This document shows positions 15,554 to 23,924 of a stretch of 26,695 bases of DNA, piece by piece. Each line of letters opens with the position of its first letter. Position 1 is the first letter of the stretch. Origin of the DNA: a virus; IMG/VR virus record IMGVR_UViG_3300022921_001037, positions 1-26,695 of that record, one strand, 5' to 3'. Position numbers and translations under genes: made by a program. The notes beneath the pieces are model-generated. The model saw only the letters and a program-made list of their open reading frames with translations, was not told the DNA's origin and searched no databases.

Positions 15554-16321
15554 CTATGCCGCAACATTCCAAAACAAATTGGTTTTGCTTCTATCTATAT
15601 TTTCTTGTATTACTTTCCATGCTTTTGCGTCATATTCAGGCGCAGATGGAAATGGTGGTGCTTCAGATGCTTTCACAGGTTTATCATACTTGTATGCAGT
15701 CTCCCACAACTTCGCACGACCAATCTGCCTTTCATCTAACTTATGACCCGTCTGTATCACATGTACTTCGGACTCTGGGAATGCAAGTTGCAACCCTCGG
15801 TTCAGTGTTCCTGATGACCCTACTGTCCAGATTACGTCTGGCACTAGCGGTAGCGACTGCGCTACTTTCACTATACTTCCGAGAACCCAATCGTGTTCTA
15901 GTCCTAAAGGCAACGTCCTGCGGGTTTGCGGACTCTCTCTGCGGTATCGCTCTGCTCTTGACAGAGTAACATTTAGCATTCCCATCTTCACCCATTCGAT
16001 ACGACCTCCATACTCCATGTACTTTTGCTGATGCCAAGTTGGTTCTTTTCTATCTGCCCAAAAACAAGTTGATTTTTTACCATACTTTTGACAAACATAT
16101 GCTAATGAGATTGGACCCCAACCTACTTTGTTCGAACCACCGAACACCCACTCTTCGCAATCGGTATCCCGTATGAGTTTATCGATGAACCGCATTTTTG
16201 AACCTGCAGGTAGTAGGTCGTCCCGAACCACGATAACATCATCATGATTGCTAAGAACAGGCGCATCATAAGGGTCTTCCCAATCATTGACTAACTCTAA
16301 ATAATCTTCTGCATTTATCAT
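15554..16321 (-). CDS. PLP-dependent enzyme, fold type II-like (ACC deaminase / D-cysteine desulfhydrase-like)
   Basis: 255 aa from the ATG at 16321; a TTG three codons earlier is possible. VVRDDLLPAGSKMRFIDKLI resembles the PLP-lysine segment of ACC deaminase-type enzymes, with candidate lysine K42. GGSNKVGWGPISLAYVCQKYG fits the substrate-binding loop and helix, and TVGSSGTLNRGLQLAF the glycine-rich phosphate-binding loop. It is shorter than typical family members (about 320-340 aa). The middle of the gene (15780-15960) is about 53 percent G+C, clearly above its neighbours, suggesting recent acquisition. It overlaps the preceding fusion gene by 38 bases. Reaction unknown; amino-acid deamination or side-chain chemistry is the family theme. 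Confidence 0.62.
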   Translation of the reverse strand: MINAEDYLELVNDWEDPYDAPVLSNHDDVIVVRDDLLPAGSKMRFIDKLIRDTDCEEWVFGGSNKVGWGPISLAYVCQKYGKKSTCFWADRKEPTWHQQKYMEYGGRIEWVKMGMLNVTLSRAERYRRESPQTRRTLPLGLEHDWVLGSIVKVAQSLPLVPDVIWTVGSSGTLNRGLQLAFPESEVHVIQTGHKLDERQIGRAKLWETAYKYDKPVKASEAPPFPSAPEYDAKAWKVIQENIDRSKTNLFWNVAA

Positions 16322-17420
16322 TTGCTTCAATATCCACTACTAAATGAATTCTAGTATCATCACCATTATTCACTGCCATGTGTGGTTTTCGAATATCGAG
16401 GTACCACAGTTCACCTTCTTTCATATTAACTACATTCTTTACACCATGCATTGACCATGATGTGAACTCCATATTTGGATTCGTAATCACCGGAATATGT
16501 AGACGCATCATAGTGCCATCTGCTACTCCAAGATATGGATCAACTTGGTCTGTATGTCTACTCAATTCACCGCCACCTGGAGCGAGAGACATAAATCTAA
16601 CTCTCTCAATTCTATCGGTAGGAATCTTTGCAAGAATTTCATTTACATATGGAAATTGTTCACGCAATGGTGTGTCTTCACACTGCCAATCTTCCCATGT
16701 ATCATTATCTGCTTTCCATTTCTTATTCATCTCTACTGGTTTTGCAATAAATGATGGGTCTGGACGGTAACCTCGTAGTGAGATTGCTGACCATGCACCT
16801 TTTTTGTTGTAATTTGAGTAGTGATTTGTATACTCCATCGTCAATTTTTGTAGTTCGATGCGTATACGCGAGGTATCGATAGTATCAAAGTCACACTTTG
16901 CTATGGAAACCTCCTCAGCGCCGTCTATAGGCGGATGAGAACGATCCTCGAAAGAAGTGCTTGAATTGCGAAAGAATATGCTATAAATCTCTGCAAATGT
17001 TGTAATCTTACATCCAACATAATCAAATCCACAATCTTTAGCAAATTTGATAAAGTTATCATCTTCTGCCCAACCAATTAACCAACAATTTCTACTCTCA
17101 TAGTTACTGATATAGTTCTTTACATTTTCTGTATGATGTGAGATGTTTTGAATAACTACATCTCCTGGTTCTTTATATCCAATAATTGGACCTGCACCAT
17201 GCATTGTAATCTTTGAGCGAACTTTCGCTTCTGTAATATTAATCCAAGCATCACCTGCTTTTCTGAGTGACTTCTTATCTAAGTAGTCTGCAATATTATT
17301 CTTCTTAAATTGTGCAAAAGGACTATCCGTGTATGAATTATAGTGGTCATACTCCGTAGTAATTTCTTTTAGGTAATCTAACTGATAACCTTTCTGCCAA
17401 TCTTTCATTTCTTCTGTCAT
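16284..17420 (-). CDS. Fusion: N-terminal acetyltransferase-like region plus Asp/Asn beta-hydroxylase domain
   Basis: 378 aa. The C-terminal half (about 175-365) fits the aspartyl/asparaginyl beta-hydroxylase family of 2OG oxygenases: LSRHTDQVDPY with H289 and D291, MRLHIPVITN (R306, H308), GELWYLDIRKPHMAVN with H347, and TRIHLVVDIEA with R357. The N-terminal part has a segment (CWLIGWAEDDNFIKFAKDCGFDYVG, about 112-136) like the end of a GNAT acetyltransferase domain, but the acetyl-CoA loop is not clear. The hydroxylase call is strong, the N-terminal call weak. ATGA overlap with the JmjC-like gene upstream; the PLP gene follows with overlap. It could modify protein side chains or free amino acids. 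Confidence 0.75.
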   Translation of the reverse strand: MTEEMKDWQKGYQLDYLKEITTEYDHYNSYTDSPFAQFKKNNIADYLDKKSLRKAGDAWINITEAKVRSKITMHGAGPIIGYKEPGDVVIQNISHHTENVKNYISNYESRNCWLIGWAEDDNFIKFAKDCGFDYVGCKITTFAEIYSIFFRNSSTSFEDRSHPPIDGAEEVSIAKCDFDTIDTSRIRIELQKLTMEYTNHYSNYNKKGAWSAISLRGYRPDPSFIAKPVEMNKKWKADNDTWEDWQCEDTPLREQFPYVNEILAKIPTDRIERVRFMSLAPGGGELSRHTDQVDPYLGVADGTMMRLHIPVITNPNMEFTSWSMHGVKNVVNMKEGELWYLDIRKPHMAVNNGDDTRIHLVVDIEANDKCRRLFRVSQ

Positions 17421-17884
17421 TCATATGCTCCATACTCTATACTAAAACTCACAGATATTCTTGGCACTGTGACTGTTGGTTTGTGATTAACATTTGCTGG
17501 AATATATATCATTTGATTTAAACCAAGTTGACAATCATCAAAGCAATCTTCTACCCACCAATTAGTTCTCCCCTTTACCTGCCAAATATACACATCGTCA
17601 ATATCACTATGAACATCAACAGTGTTTTGTTGAGGAGACATGTTAGAATATATGTGACAGTTAACTTTATCTTTATCAGAAAGTCTTCTTTTTTCGAATA
17701 TAAATTTTCTAGTTTCTTCTACTTGCGGAATACACTCCGCACACAATATGATAAAGTTATCTTTGTTATGTTTTACGCCTTCCGAACCTCTCTGTTCGAT
17801 TGAATATGCATATGCATATGCTACATCATTCCAATCAAATAAATCAAAGTCATATTCAAAAACTTGTCTAAAATTAGGCAACAT
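17417..17884 (-). CDS. JmjC-like cupin oxygenase
   Basis: 155 aa. Residues about 75-150 form a cupin-like unit: VDVHSDIDDVYIWQVKGRTNWW with H92 and D94, then LGLNQMIYIPANVNHKP with H134, and a closing strand ISVSFSIEYG. The H-x-D plus distal H and the Q-x-x-G-x-x-x-W pattern resemble JmjC/ribosomal-oxygenase-type 2OG enzymes, though this protein is far shorter and lacks their extra domains. The ATG overlaps the end of the deformylase gene by 11 bases. A metal-binding cupin without 2OG activity is the alternative. Confidence 0.65.
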   Translation of the reverse strand: MLPNFRQVFEYDFDLFDWNDVAYAYAYSIEQRGSEGVKHNKDNFIILCAECIPQVEETRKFIFEKRRLSDKDKVNCHIYSNMSPQQNTVDVHSDIDDVYIWQVKGRTNWWVEDCFDDCQLGLNQMIYIPANVNHKPTVTVPRISVSFSIEYGAYE

Positions 17885-18413
17885 TCAACTTCAACTTTCC
17901 TTGTAGCACTAACTTCTTTAGTTTCTTATCTCTTGCTTTTAGTCCTCTTTCTAGAACTAACTTTGATGCTCGTTGTGTAAAGTCAATACCCATCATGTGG
18001 TCATACTCATGTAGAAACACTCTAGCAGTCATACCTTCAAATCGCATGTTCTTCGCTTCACCGGTTTCATCGTAGTAACTCACAAGACAAAATTTAGGAC
18101 GTTTAATTTGTAAGAACAAGAACGGCCATGTTAAGCAACCTTCTTTATAGTTGTCCATCTTATCATCAATTGTGAGAACTTGAGGATTAAACACATTCAA
18201 TCTCATATCATCAGTACCCATAACAAATACTTTAGTCTTTAGACCGACTTGTGGTGCAGATAAACCGACACCACCATAGTGTTTCATGTTAGTCCATAAC
18301 TGGTCAATAAGTTCTTTTGGGTCCATGAATGGATTATCAAAATCGAACTCAGGTGGTTTATTTCCTACTAAATCTTCAGCAGGTGTCAATTCTAGGATAT
18401 CACTCATCATCAT
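17874..18413 (-). CDS. def: Peptide deformylase
   Basis: Removes the N-formyl group from nascent proteins, using a bound divalent metal. 179 aa with all three family motifs: GVGLSAPQVG at 48-57, EGCLTWP with ligand C93, and HEYDH at 135-139 giving two His ligands and the catalytic Glu. A C-terminal basic helix follows. Deformylases are known cargo of T4-like marine phages, where they are thought to speed maturation of photosystem or phage proteins. The start lies in GATGATGATGAG at the end of the previous gene, so three consecutive ATGs are possible starts; which is used is uncertain. Confidence 0.95.
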   Translation of the reverse strand: MMMSDILELTPAEDLVGNKPPEFDFDNPFMDPKELIDQLWTNMKHYGGVGLSAPQVGLKTKVFVMGTDDMRLNVFNPQVLTIDDKMDNYKEGCLTWPFLFLQIKRPKFCLVSYYDETGEAKNMRFEGMTARVFLHEYDHMMGIDFTQRASKLVLERGLKARDKKLKKLVLQGKLKLNVA

Positions 18414-18672
18414 CTACCAGTTCATAATCGATTTCATAACCACCTTTTCGGTCAGTCCACAAATCTTCTTCACTGTCAAGAAGTTCTGCCCACCCCATAA
18501 GAATTTCATTATATTGGTCGCACTCTTCATCAGTATGGTCTTCACCATTCATAATTTCTTTAAAGCGTTCTACTGTCAAACCTTGTTCGATAATATGTTC
18601 TTCACTCACACTCATGTCTTTAGTGATTGTCATCTGATGATATTCTGTTTGTGTAAATCTCACTTCACTCAT
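18400..18672 (-). CDS. very acidic 90-aa protein
   Basis: By count 28 Asp/Glu against 6 Lys/Arg, net charge about -22 in 90 residues. The middle is likely helical (TVERFKEIMNGEDHTDEECDQYNEILMGWAELL, shown only for its pattern of acidic and hydrophobic positions) and the end is DDDE. Start overlaps the stop of the next acidic gene by one base. No family recognised. Such charge is compatible with DNA mimicry, but also with a simple acidic partner protein. Confidence 0.8.
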   Translation of the reverse strand: MSEVRFTQTEYHQMTITKDMSVSEEHIIEQGLTVERFKEIMNGEDHTDEECDQYNEILMGWAELLDSEEDLWTDRKGGYEIDYELVDDDE

Positions 18673-19106
18673 TATTTTCGTCCTCCTTCACCATCGATAA
18701 TAATATTTAGGCCAGTGTTAATAAAGATTTCGCAGTCATGGTCTACCCAATCTGCTTCTTCTACACCGCTATATCCATCTTCTTCAAATAGTTCTTCAAA
18801 CTCAGAGAGCATTTCTTCTGTGACATTTTTAGAACCTTCAAACTGTAACCACACACCATCATCTAGGTAATCCATATCTAGACCTTCATAGATGCCAGGT
18901 TCACATACACCATTCTCACTATCTTCTTTAAGTTCGGCGAGTTGCTCTTCGGTAACTTCACCTACCCATTTACCCCATCGCCAACCTTGGTCCATAGTGA
19001 TCCAATATTTTTCACCTTCAATTTCTTTATACCAAGTTTGGATTTCAGAAATAGATTTCTTATAGTTCGGTTCTACACTAACTTTAATTAATTTTTCTTC
19101 GCTCAT
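18672..19106 (-). CDS. very acidic 144-aa protein
   Basis: By count about 38 Asp/Glu against 12 Lys/Arg. An aromatic-rich N-terminal part (WYKEIEGEKYWITMDQGWRWGKW) precedes an acidic helical stretch with EELFEEDGYSGVEEAD. ATGA overlap with gene 46 upstream and one-base overlap with the 90-aa acidic gene downstream show it belongs to this operon. No family recognised; possible DNA mimic or regulator of the 46/47 nuclease, by position only. Confidence 0.8.
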   Translation of the reverse strand: MSEEKLIKVSVEPNYKKSISEIQTWYKEIEGEKYWITMDQGWRWGKWVGEVTEEQLAELKEDSENGVCEPGIYEGLDMDYLDDGVWLQFEGSKNVTEEMLSEFEELFEEDGYSGVEEADWVDHDCEIFINTGLNIIIDGEGGRK

Positions 19107-20818
19107 GTTATCATCCTAGAGTAGTTATTTGTTTTTTCAAATCTCATAATGTTAGTAAATTTATCTTGTAAGATATCACCCTTATGAGATATAACGAATG
19201 CATTGATGCCTTTGTCCATTGTATTTAGGATTTTAAGAAACTCTTCTGTTCCACTTGCATCTAGTGAACTATCGAATACTTCATCTAAAATAAGCAAGTT
19301 TGTGTTAGTTGAGTTTTTCATCTTTGCAATAGTACGCCAAGTAAACAGTAATGACAAATCAATACGCAACTTTTCACCTTCTGAAAATGATGCATACGAA
19401 AACTCATCTCTGTGGCGCGACTTGATTGTTTCTTTGAACGACCCATCTAAGTTGAATTGGACAAAGAAGTCAAGTGCTTGGAGAAAGTGATTAACATAAT
19501 GATTAATCACAGGTAGATACTGATTGATAATCTTCGTTTTGATACCAGTATCTTTCAATAGGTTTGCTGAGATTTCAGAATAATATCGCTGGTCGTTCAG
19601 TTCGTTCTTAGTGTCAGATACCTTACGTTCTTCATCACGCATTTCTGCTAGTTTTTGAACATGCTCATCTGCTTCAGGTAACGTAGCATTCGCAGTTTCA
19701 ATCTCAGTATTCCATTCAGCAATGCTTCTGTTGTTTGTTTGAATACGCAAGTTTAAGTCATTGACTTCTCCTTGCAGAGTTTGAATTTCATCATGAACTT
19801 TTGTAATTTGTGCTAAACGACTACGAACAGTTTCAAGTTCACCTTTTAATTGAATTTGTGCTTTGTCGAGTTCTGATAATTTATCTCTACGACTTTGAAT
19901 AACATCATTCTTAAACTCTTGAGGAATGTCTTGTTTGCATGTTCCACACTCATCATTATCATTATAGAATGCAATATCATTTGCAACTTTCGTTGCAGTT
20001 CTTTTCATTTGGTCTTGGATTGATGTGAACTTTTGATACCGTCTATCGTTACTTTCTTCATCTTCAATAGTTCCTCGTAAGTCTCGTATCCGGTCCATTC
20101 GCTTTGCGATTTCTCCTTCGTAAGTTGAAATTGCGTCCTGCGCCTTGACAATGCGTTGTTTAATGTCTTCTGTCGATTTCTTGCGTTGTTCATTTATTCT
20201 CTCCAAGTAGTCTTCTTGCAGATTGATTTTCTGTCGAACCACCGACAGATTTCCTTCTGCATCTTTATACTCTTGTGCAACTTGCAATAGTTCACCGCGT
20301 AGAATATCATTCATTCTTGTGAAGATTTGAATGTCAAGTAAGTCTTCGATAATCTCTCTACGATGAGGTGCAGGAAGTTGCATAAAAGGAACGAAAGATG
20401 ATGAACCAAGAACGACAATCTGCGTAAATGACTTATAGTTTAATTTGAGAATTTGCTTCTCTAAAAACTCTTGATAGTCTTTCGCCGCCGCATCTTGGTT
20501 CACCAAAACATTATTCTGATAGATTTCAAAGATAGTAGGTTTCATACCTCTGCGAATTTTATACTCCGATGAACCAATACTGAATTCAACTTCAACTAAC
20601 GCATCTTTAAGATTGATGGAGTTAACTAACTGTCCAACCTTAACTTTACGAAATGGTTTACCGAACAACGCAAAAGATAAAGCATCAATGAATGTAGACT
20701 TACCAGAACCATTAGTACCAACAACTAGTGTAGTTGGTGACTTACAGATGTCTACTTCTGTAAAAGCATTACCTGTTGATAGAATATTTCTCCATCTTAC
20801 TTTTTCAAATTTAATCAT
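19103..20818 (-). CDS. 46: Recombination nuclease subunit gp46 (Rad50-like)
   Basis: SMC-like ATPase partner of gp47 in end resection and host DNA degradation; 571 aa (T4 gp46 is 560). Walker A GTNGSGKST at 34-42, long coiled coils about 170-280 and 305-410, a zinc-hook CGTC at 291-294, ABC signature FSEGEK at 478-483, and Walker B LLILDE at 508-513 followed by the D-loop SSLD. ATGA overlap with gene 47. Complete set of motifs. Confidence 0.97.
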   Translation of the reverse strand: MIKFEKVRWRNILSTGNAFTEVDICKSPTTLVVGTNGSGKSTFIDALSFALFGKPFRKVKVGQLVNSINLKDALVEVEFSIGSSEYKIRRGMKPTIFEIYQNNVLVNQDAAAKDYQEFLEKQILKLNYKSFTQIVVLGSSSFVPFMQLPAPHRREIIEDLLDIQIFTRMNDILRGELLQVAQEYKDAEGNLSVVRQKINLQEDYLERINEQRKKSTEDIKQRIVKAQDAISTYEGEIAKRMDRIRDLRGTIEDEESNDRRYQKFTSIQDQMKRTATKVANDIAFYNDNDECGTCKQDIPQEFKNDVIQSRRDKLSELDKAQIQLKGELETVRSRLAQITKVHDEIQTLQGEVNDLNLRIQTNNRSIAEWNTEIETANATLPEADEHVQKLAEMRDEERKVSDTKNELNDQRYYSEISANLLKDTGIKTKIINQYLPVINHYVNHFLQALDFFVQFNLDGSFKETIKSRHRDEFSYASFSEGEKLRIDLSLLFTWRTIAKMKNSTNTNLLILDEVFDSSLDASGTEEFLKILNTMDKGINAFVISHKGDILQDKFTNIMRFEKTNNYSRMIT

Positions 20819-21882
20819 ACTACGTTATTACTCGCTTCCACATAAAGACGTTTCATGTCAGTCTTAATGCGTTGTTTATCTGCAGTTGTATCGACTTCAT
20901 CAACGTAAGTATTCAACAAATCTAACGTATCATCTAGTTTCAAATTCTTATCATCAACAAATGTCGCATCAAAGTCACTAAAGTCTTCAACTATTTTCAA
21001 CTCATGAACCCCTACATTATACAACAAATCAACTACTTTGTCAAATACTTTCGCATTAATTTTGTTGATTACTACCACCTTTACATATTTGTCTTTAAAA
21101 TCAGACGGATCAAAGTTCTCATATGACTTATCTCTATCGTTATATTCTAACTTTGCAAAGATTGTATAAGGGTTTTCTACGAATTCAATCTCTCTTGTTT
21201 CTGTGTCAAAGATGTGAAACCCTCTAGGATCACCATAGTCCGACCAAGTCATCTGATATGGATTACCGAGATATGTGATGTTACCTTGCGTTGACTTATG
21301 ATGGAAGTGACCTGAGCATACAAGTTCAAATCTATCAAATATCTTTCTATCAAGTCCGTGGTCAAAGTTCGTGAATCCTTTATACATCGTGAACCCTCGT
21401 ACTTCTAAATGACCTAACACAATCTCCGCATCGGTTTCAGAAATGACTTTCATTGTGTGGTCATAATTATCTGCACAAATCCAAGGAACGAATAAGAACT
21501 TTACATCATCTATAATTATATGCGCTGGTTCTGCGTGAATCCAAGGTTCGTTTTGACCATCAAACCCAGTGAATAAAGTTTCCATGCTATTTACTTCATT
21601 CGTGTTTTTGAAGTATGTGTCATGGTTACCAATAATCACATGTGTATCTACACCCATGCGACCTAGACGCCAGATGAAATCATGACGAAATTTCTGTAGT
21701 GTTTTGAAGTTTATGAACTTTCTTCTATCAGTAATATCACCTAAATGAATGCAATGTTTAATGTTATGCTCTTCTAGGTAAGGAAAGAAAGTGTTATCAT
21801 AGAACTTAAAAAAGTAATCATTAAATACATCACTATCATTTCTGGCACCAAAGTGGGTGTCAGTTATCAATGCTATTTTCAT
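20815..21882 (-). CDS. 47: Recombination nuclease subunit gp47 (Mre11-like)
   Basis: Metallophosphoesterase nuclease, 355 aa (T4 gp47 is 339). Motifs: TDTHFG (D8, H10), HLGDITDRR (D49), GNHDT (N86, H87), LGHLE (H158) and SGHFHH (H192, H194), the full two-metal site. AGGA lies about 9 bases before the ATG at 21882. The halogenase gene overlaps its start by 23 bases, so the two are probably coupled. Order 47 then 46 as in T4. Confidence 0.97.
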   Translation of the reverse strand: MKIALITDTHFGARNDSDVFNDYFFKFYDNTFFPYLEEHNIKHCIHLGDITDRRKFINFKTLQKFRHDFIWRLGRMGVDTHVIIGNHDTYFKNTNEVNSMETLFTGFDGQNEPWIHAEPAHIIIDDVKFLFVPWICADNYDHTMKVISETDAEIVLGHLEVRGFTMYKGFTNFDHGLDRKIFDRFELVCSGHFHHKSTQGNITYLGNPYQMTWSDYGDPRGFHIFDTETREIEFVENPYTIFAKLEYNDRDKSYENFDPSDFKDKYVKVVVINKINAKVFDKVVDLLYNVGVHELKIVEDFSDFDATFVDDKNLKLDDTLDLLNTYVDEVDTTADKQRIKTDMKRLYVEASNNVV

Positions 21883-23338
21883 TCACTATTTCCTCAATAA
21901 ATTCTCTATGTTTTTTATAGTTGCCAGGTGGTAAAGTACTAATACCATTTTCCCACATATGCTTGAATATTTCTCTATTACCAAGACCATTTAAATAGTC
22001 ACTGGCAACTTGTTTCGGTAAAAGGTCTAGACTATATAAAACTGTGTTCCAAGAAGTGTTATAGAATATATTATTGTCAGTATGCACTCCAATGTCTGTG
22101 TATTGTAGCACACGATACTGTGCAATGTCAATATATTTTTTAATATTTTCTGGTAAATGTGTTTTGTTTCTTTCTGCAACATGTTTCCAGAAAGGTGTAT
22201 CTTCTCTACAGTTCACATAATGCAATCTAATAAATTCAAACATATTTCTCATAATATTCTGAATTTCTCTATTATATCCATCAGTCACATTATTAGAGAA
22301 TCCTCTAGATGGTAAATGAACTGCTAGTGCTTTTGCTTGTTCTAAACCAACACCAATTGCAGTTGCTTCTAAAGGTTCGAAAAAGTGTGATGATAGTCCA
22401 ATCAGAACTACATTCTTATGCCAAGTTTTATTGTAGTATCCTGCTTCAAACTTAAATTGTTTTTTTACATCAGGTTCAAAACCAAGAACTTCTTTTACTT
22501 CTTGTACTGCTTCATCGAATGTTGTAAAGTTATCATTATATGCATATCCATTACCCATTCTCGTATATGTAGGTATGCGCCACATCCAACCATTTTTCAT
22601 TGCTTTGGCAGTAGTGAAACATCTATAGTTGTCACCTTCGTGTGGGCAAGGAAATGCAAACGCTGAATTTACAAACATGTCATCTTGCATTGACTGCCAT
22701 TTAAACTCAGGAATCTTCTTAGCGAGAATTCTTTGAAATCCTGATGCATCGACAAACAGGTCTGCTTCATATTCATTTTCTTTACTCTGAATAGAAAGTA
22801 ATCTACCATCATCTGCAAATGAAGTATCAACGATGTGGTCTTCATACACAACAATACCTAGTTGTTTACACATGCGAATGAGGAACTGATTGAGTTTAAA
22901 TGTATCAAAGTGATATTGTTTAGGAAAATTAGTACCACTACTATCTACCATACTTTTTGGTGGAACCATCCATTTATTTGCCAACTCTAATGGAACATCT
23001 GAGTTGTCCATGATACCGTAGTACCCGTATGGTTCACCATGAATTGTAAGTTCGGTTTTAGTTAGAGCGTGTAAATAGTCAGAATAATCTTTTTTCCAAC
23101 CCTCAAAATATACACCATATTTCAAAGTTGCATAACATTCTTTAACAATATCTTTTGGGTTTAGTCCCAGGATTTTGCGAAAGTTATCAAAATGTTCAGT
23201 AGAACTCTCACCAACTCCAACAATTGGAACTTCAGGAGAACCGACAACATAAACTGAAAGTCCAGGACGCAACTTCTTTATAGTCAATGCCGCAAATAAA
23301 CCTGCATTTCCAGCACCCACTATACCAATTGTATTCAT
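21860..23338 (-). CDS. Flavin-dependent halogenase (tryptophan halogenase family)
   Basis: 492 aa, FADH2-dependent halogenase by pattern. N-terminal FAD loop GAGNAG at 8-13, GVGESS at 41-46 (GVGEAT in the family), catalytic lysine position K73 in TLKYGVYFEGW (equivalent to PrnA K79), the GWMWRIP motif at 250-256 that separates halogenases from monooxygenases, and EPLEATAIG with E324 (equivalent to PrnA E346). All these residues are present, so it is likely active. A homologue from cyanophage Syn10, VirX1, has been characterised as a halogenase. It sits between sigma gene 55 and nuclease gene 47, with an excellent GGAGG ribosome site. No flavin reductase is seen here. Confidence 0.88.
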   Translation of the reverse strand: MNTIGIVGAGNAGLFAALTIKKLRPGLSVYVVGSPEVPIVGVGESSTEHFDNFRKILGLNPKDIVKECYATLKYGVYFEGWKKDYSDYLHALTKTELTIHGEPYGYYGIMDNSDVPLELANKWMVPPKSMVDSSGTNFPKQYHFDTFKLNQFLIRMCKQLGIVVYEDHIVDTSFADDGRLLSIQSKENEYEADLFVDASGFQRILAKKIPEFKWQSMQDDMFVNSAFAFPCPHEGDNYRCFTTAKAMKNGWMWRIPTYTRMGNGYAYNDNFTTFDEAVQEVKEVLGFEPDVKKQFKFEAGYYNKTWHKNVVLIGLSSHFFEPLEATAIGVGLEQAKALAVHLPSRGFSNNVTDGYNREIQNIMRNMFEFIRLHYVNCREDTPFWKHVAERNKTHLPENIKKYIDIAQYRVLQYTDIGVHTDNNIFYNTSWNTVLYSLDLLPKQVASDYLNGLGNREIFKHMWENGISTLPPGNYKKHREFIEEIVNENSIDN

Positions 23339-23340
23339 AC

Positions 23341-23913
23341 TTATTCCTCCATAAATTCATCTAAAGCACCTGAACGCTGTTTGCGTTTAGGTTTTTCTTC
23401 AGCAAATTCTTCCTCACGTTCTTCACTATCTTGTCGAACAAAATTATCTTGCAGAAAGTCTAAGTATTGGTTTGCATAGGCACTATCATCACCATCTTGT
23501 GTGAACATAGTTTCATCGACCATCATGTTCTGAATGAGTTTTTGCTTCAGTTCAGTTTGTTTCTTTTCTTTTTGAATTCTACGCAAGAATGCATAATAGA
23601 TAATTTGCGTAAAATAAGCAAAAGGATTCTTTGATTTTTCTGGATTGAAGTTATGTAAATACATTAAACAGTTTTCAATACCATCCGAAATCATATCGTG
23701 TTTATATGTATAATTAATAAAATTAGGACGATAAGATAAATGCTGTGCAATCTTTAAGAAACATTCACCCAAGTATCTTGTTACTGGTGGTTTCTGTTTT
23801 CCATCTGCTTCTGCTTTATCACAGTCTTTTCTATACTCAATTAATGCTTCTAAAAAATCTTTATTGTTAACATAATGTTCCCGTTTTTTGGGAATTTTTT
23901 TTGCACTGGTCAT
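23341..23913 (-). CDS. 55: Late-transcription sigma factor gp55
   Basis: Sigma-like factor that directs host RNA polymerase to late promoters with TATAAATA boxes. 190 aa (T4 gp55 is 185). Aligns with T4: the N-terminal YVNNKDFLEALIEYRKD, then HDMISDGIENCLMYLHNF, KNPFAYFTQIIYYAFLRRI, which is the sigma region 2-like core. The C-terminus GALDEFMEE resembles the T4 clamp-binding tail. GGAGAG precedes the ATG. Confidence 0.95.
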   Translation of the reverse strand: MTSAKKIPKKREHYVNNKDFLEALIEYRKDCDKAEADGKQKPPVTRYLGECFLKIAQHLSYRPNFINYTYKHDMISDGIENCLMYLHNFNPEKSKNPFAYFTQIIYYAFLRRIQKEKKQTELKQKLIQNMMVDETMFTQDGDDSAYANQYLDFLQDNFVRQDSEEREEEFAEEKPKRKQRSGALDEFMEE

Positions 23914-23924
23914 AATCTCTCCAA

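Noticed and set aside
15741-16037. 98-codon minus-strand frame overlapping the PLP-fold gene
   Set aside because: It owes its length to the G+C-rich patch; it has no motif or ribosome site, while the PLP-fold frame has recognisable motifs throughout.
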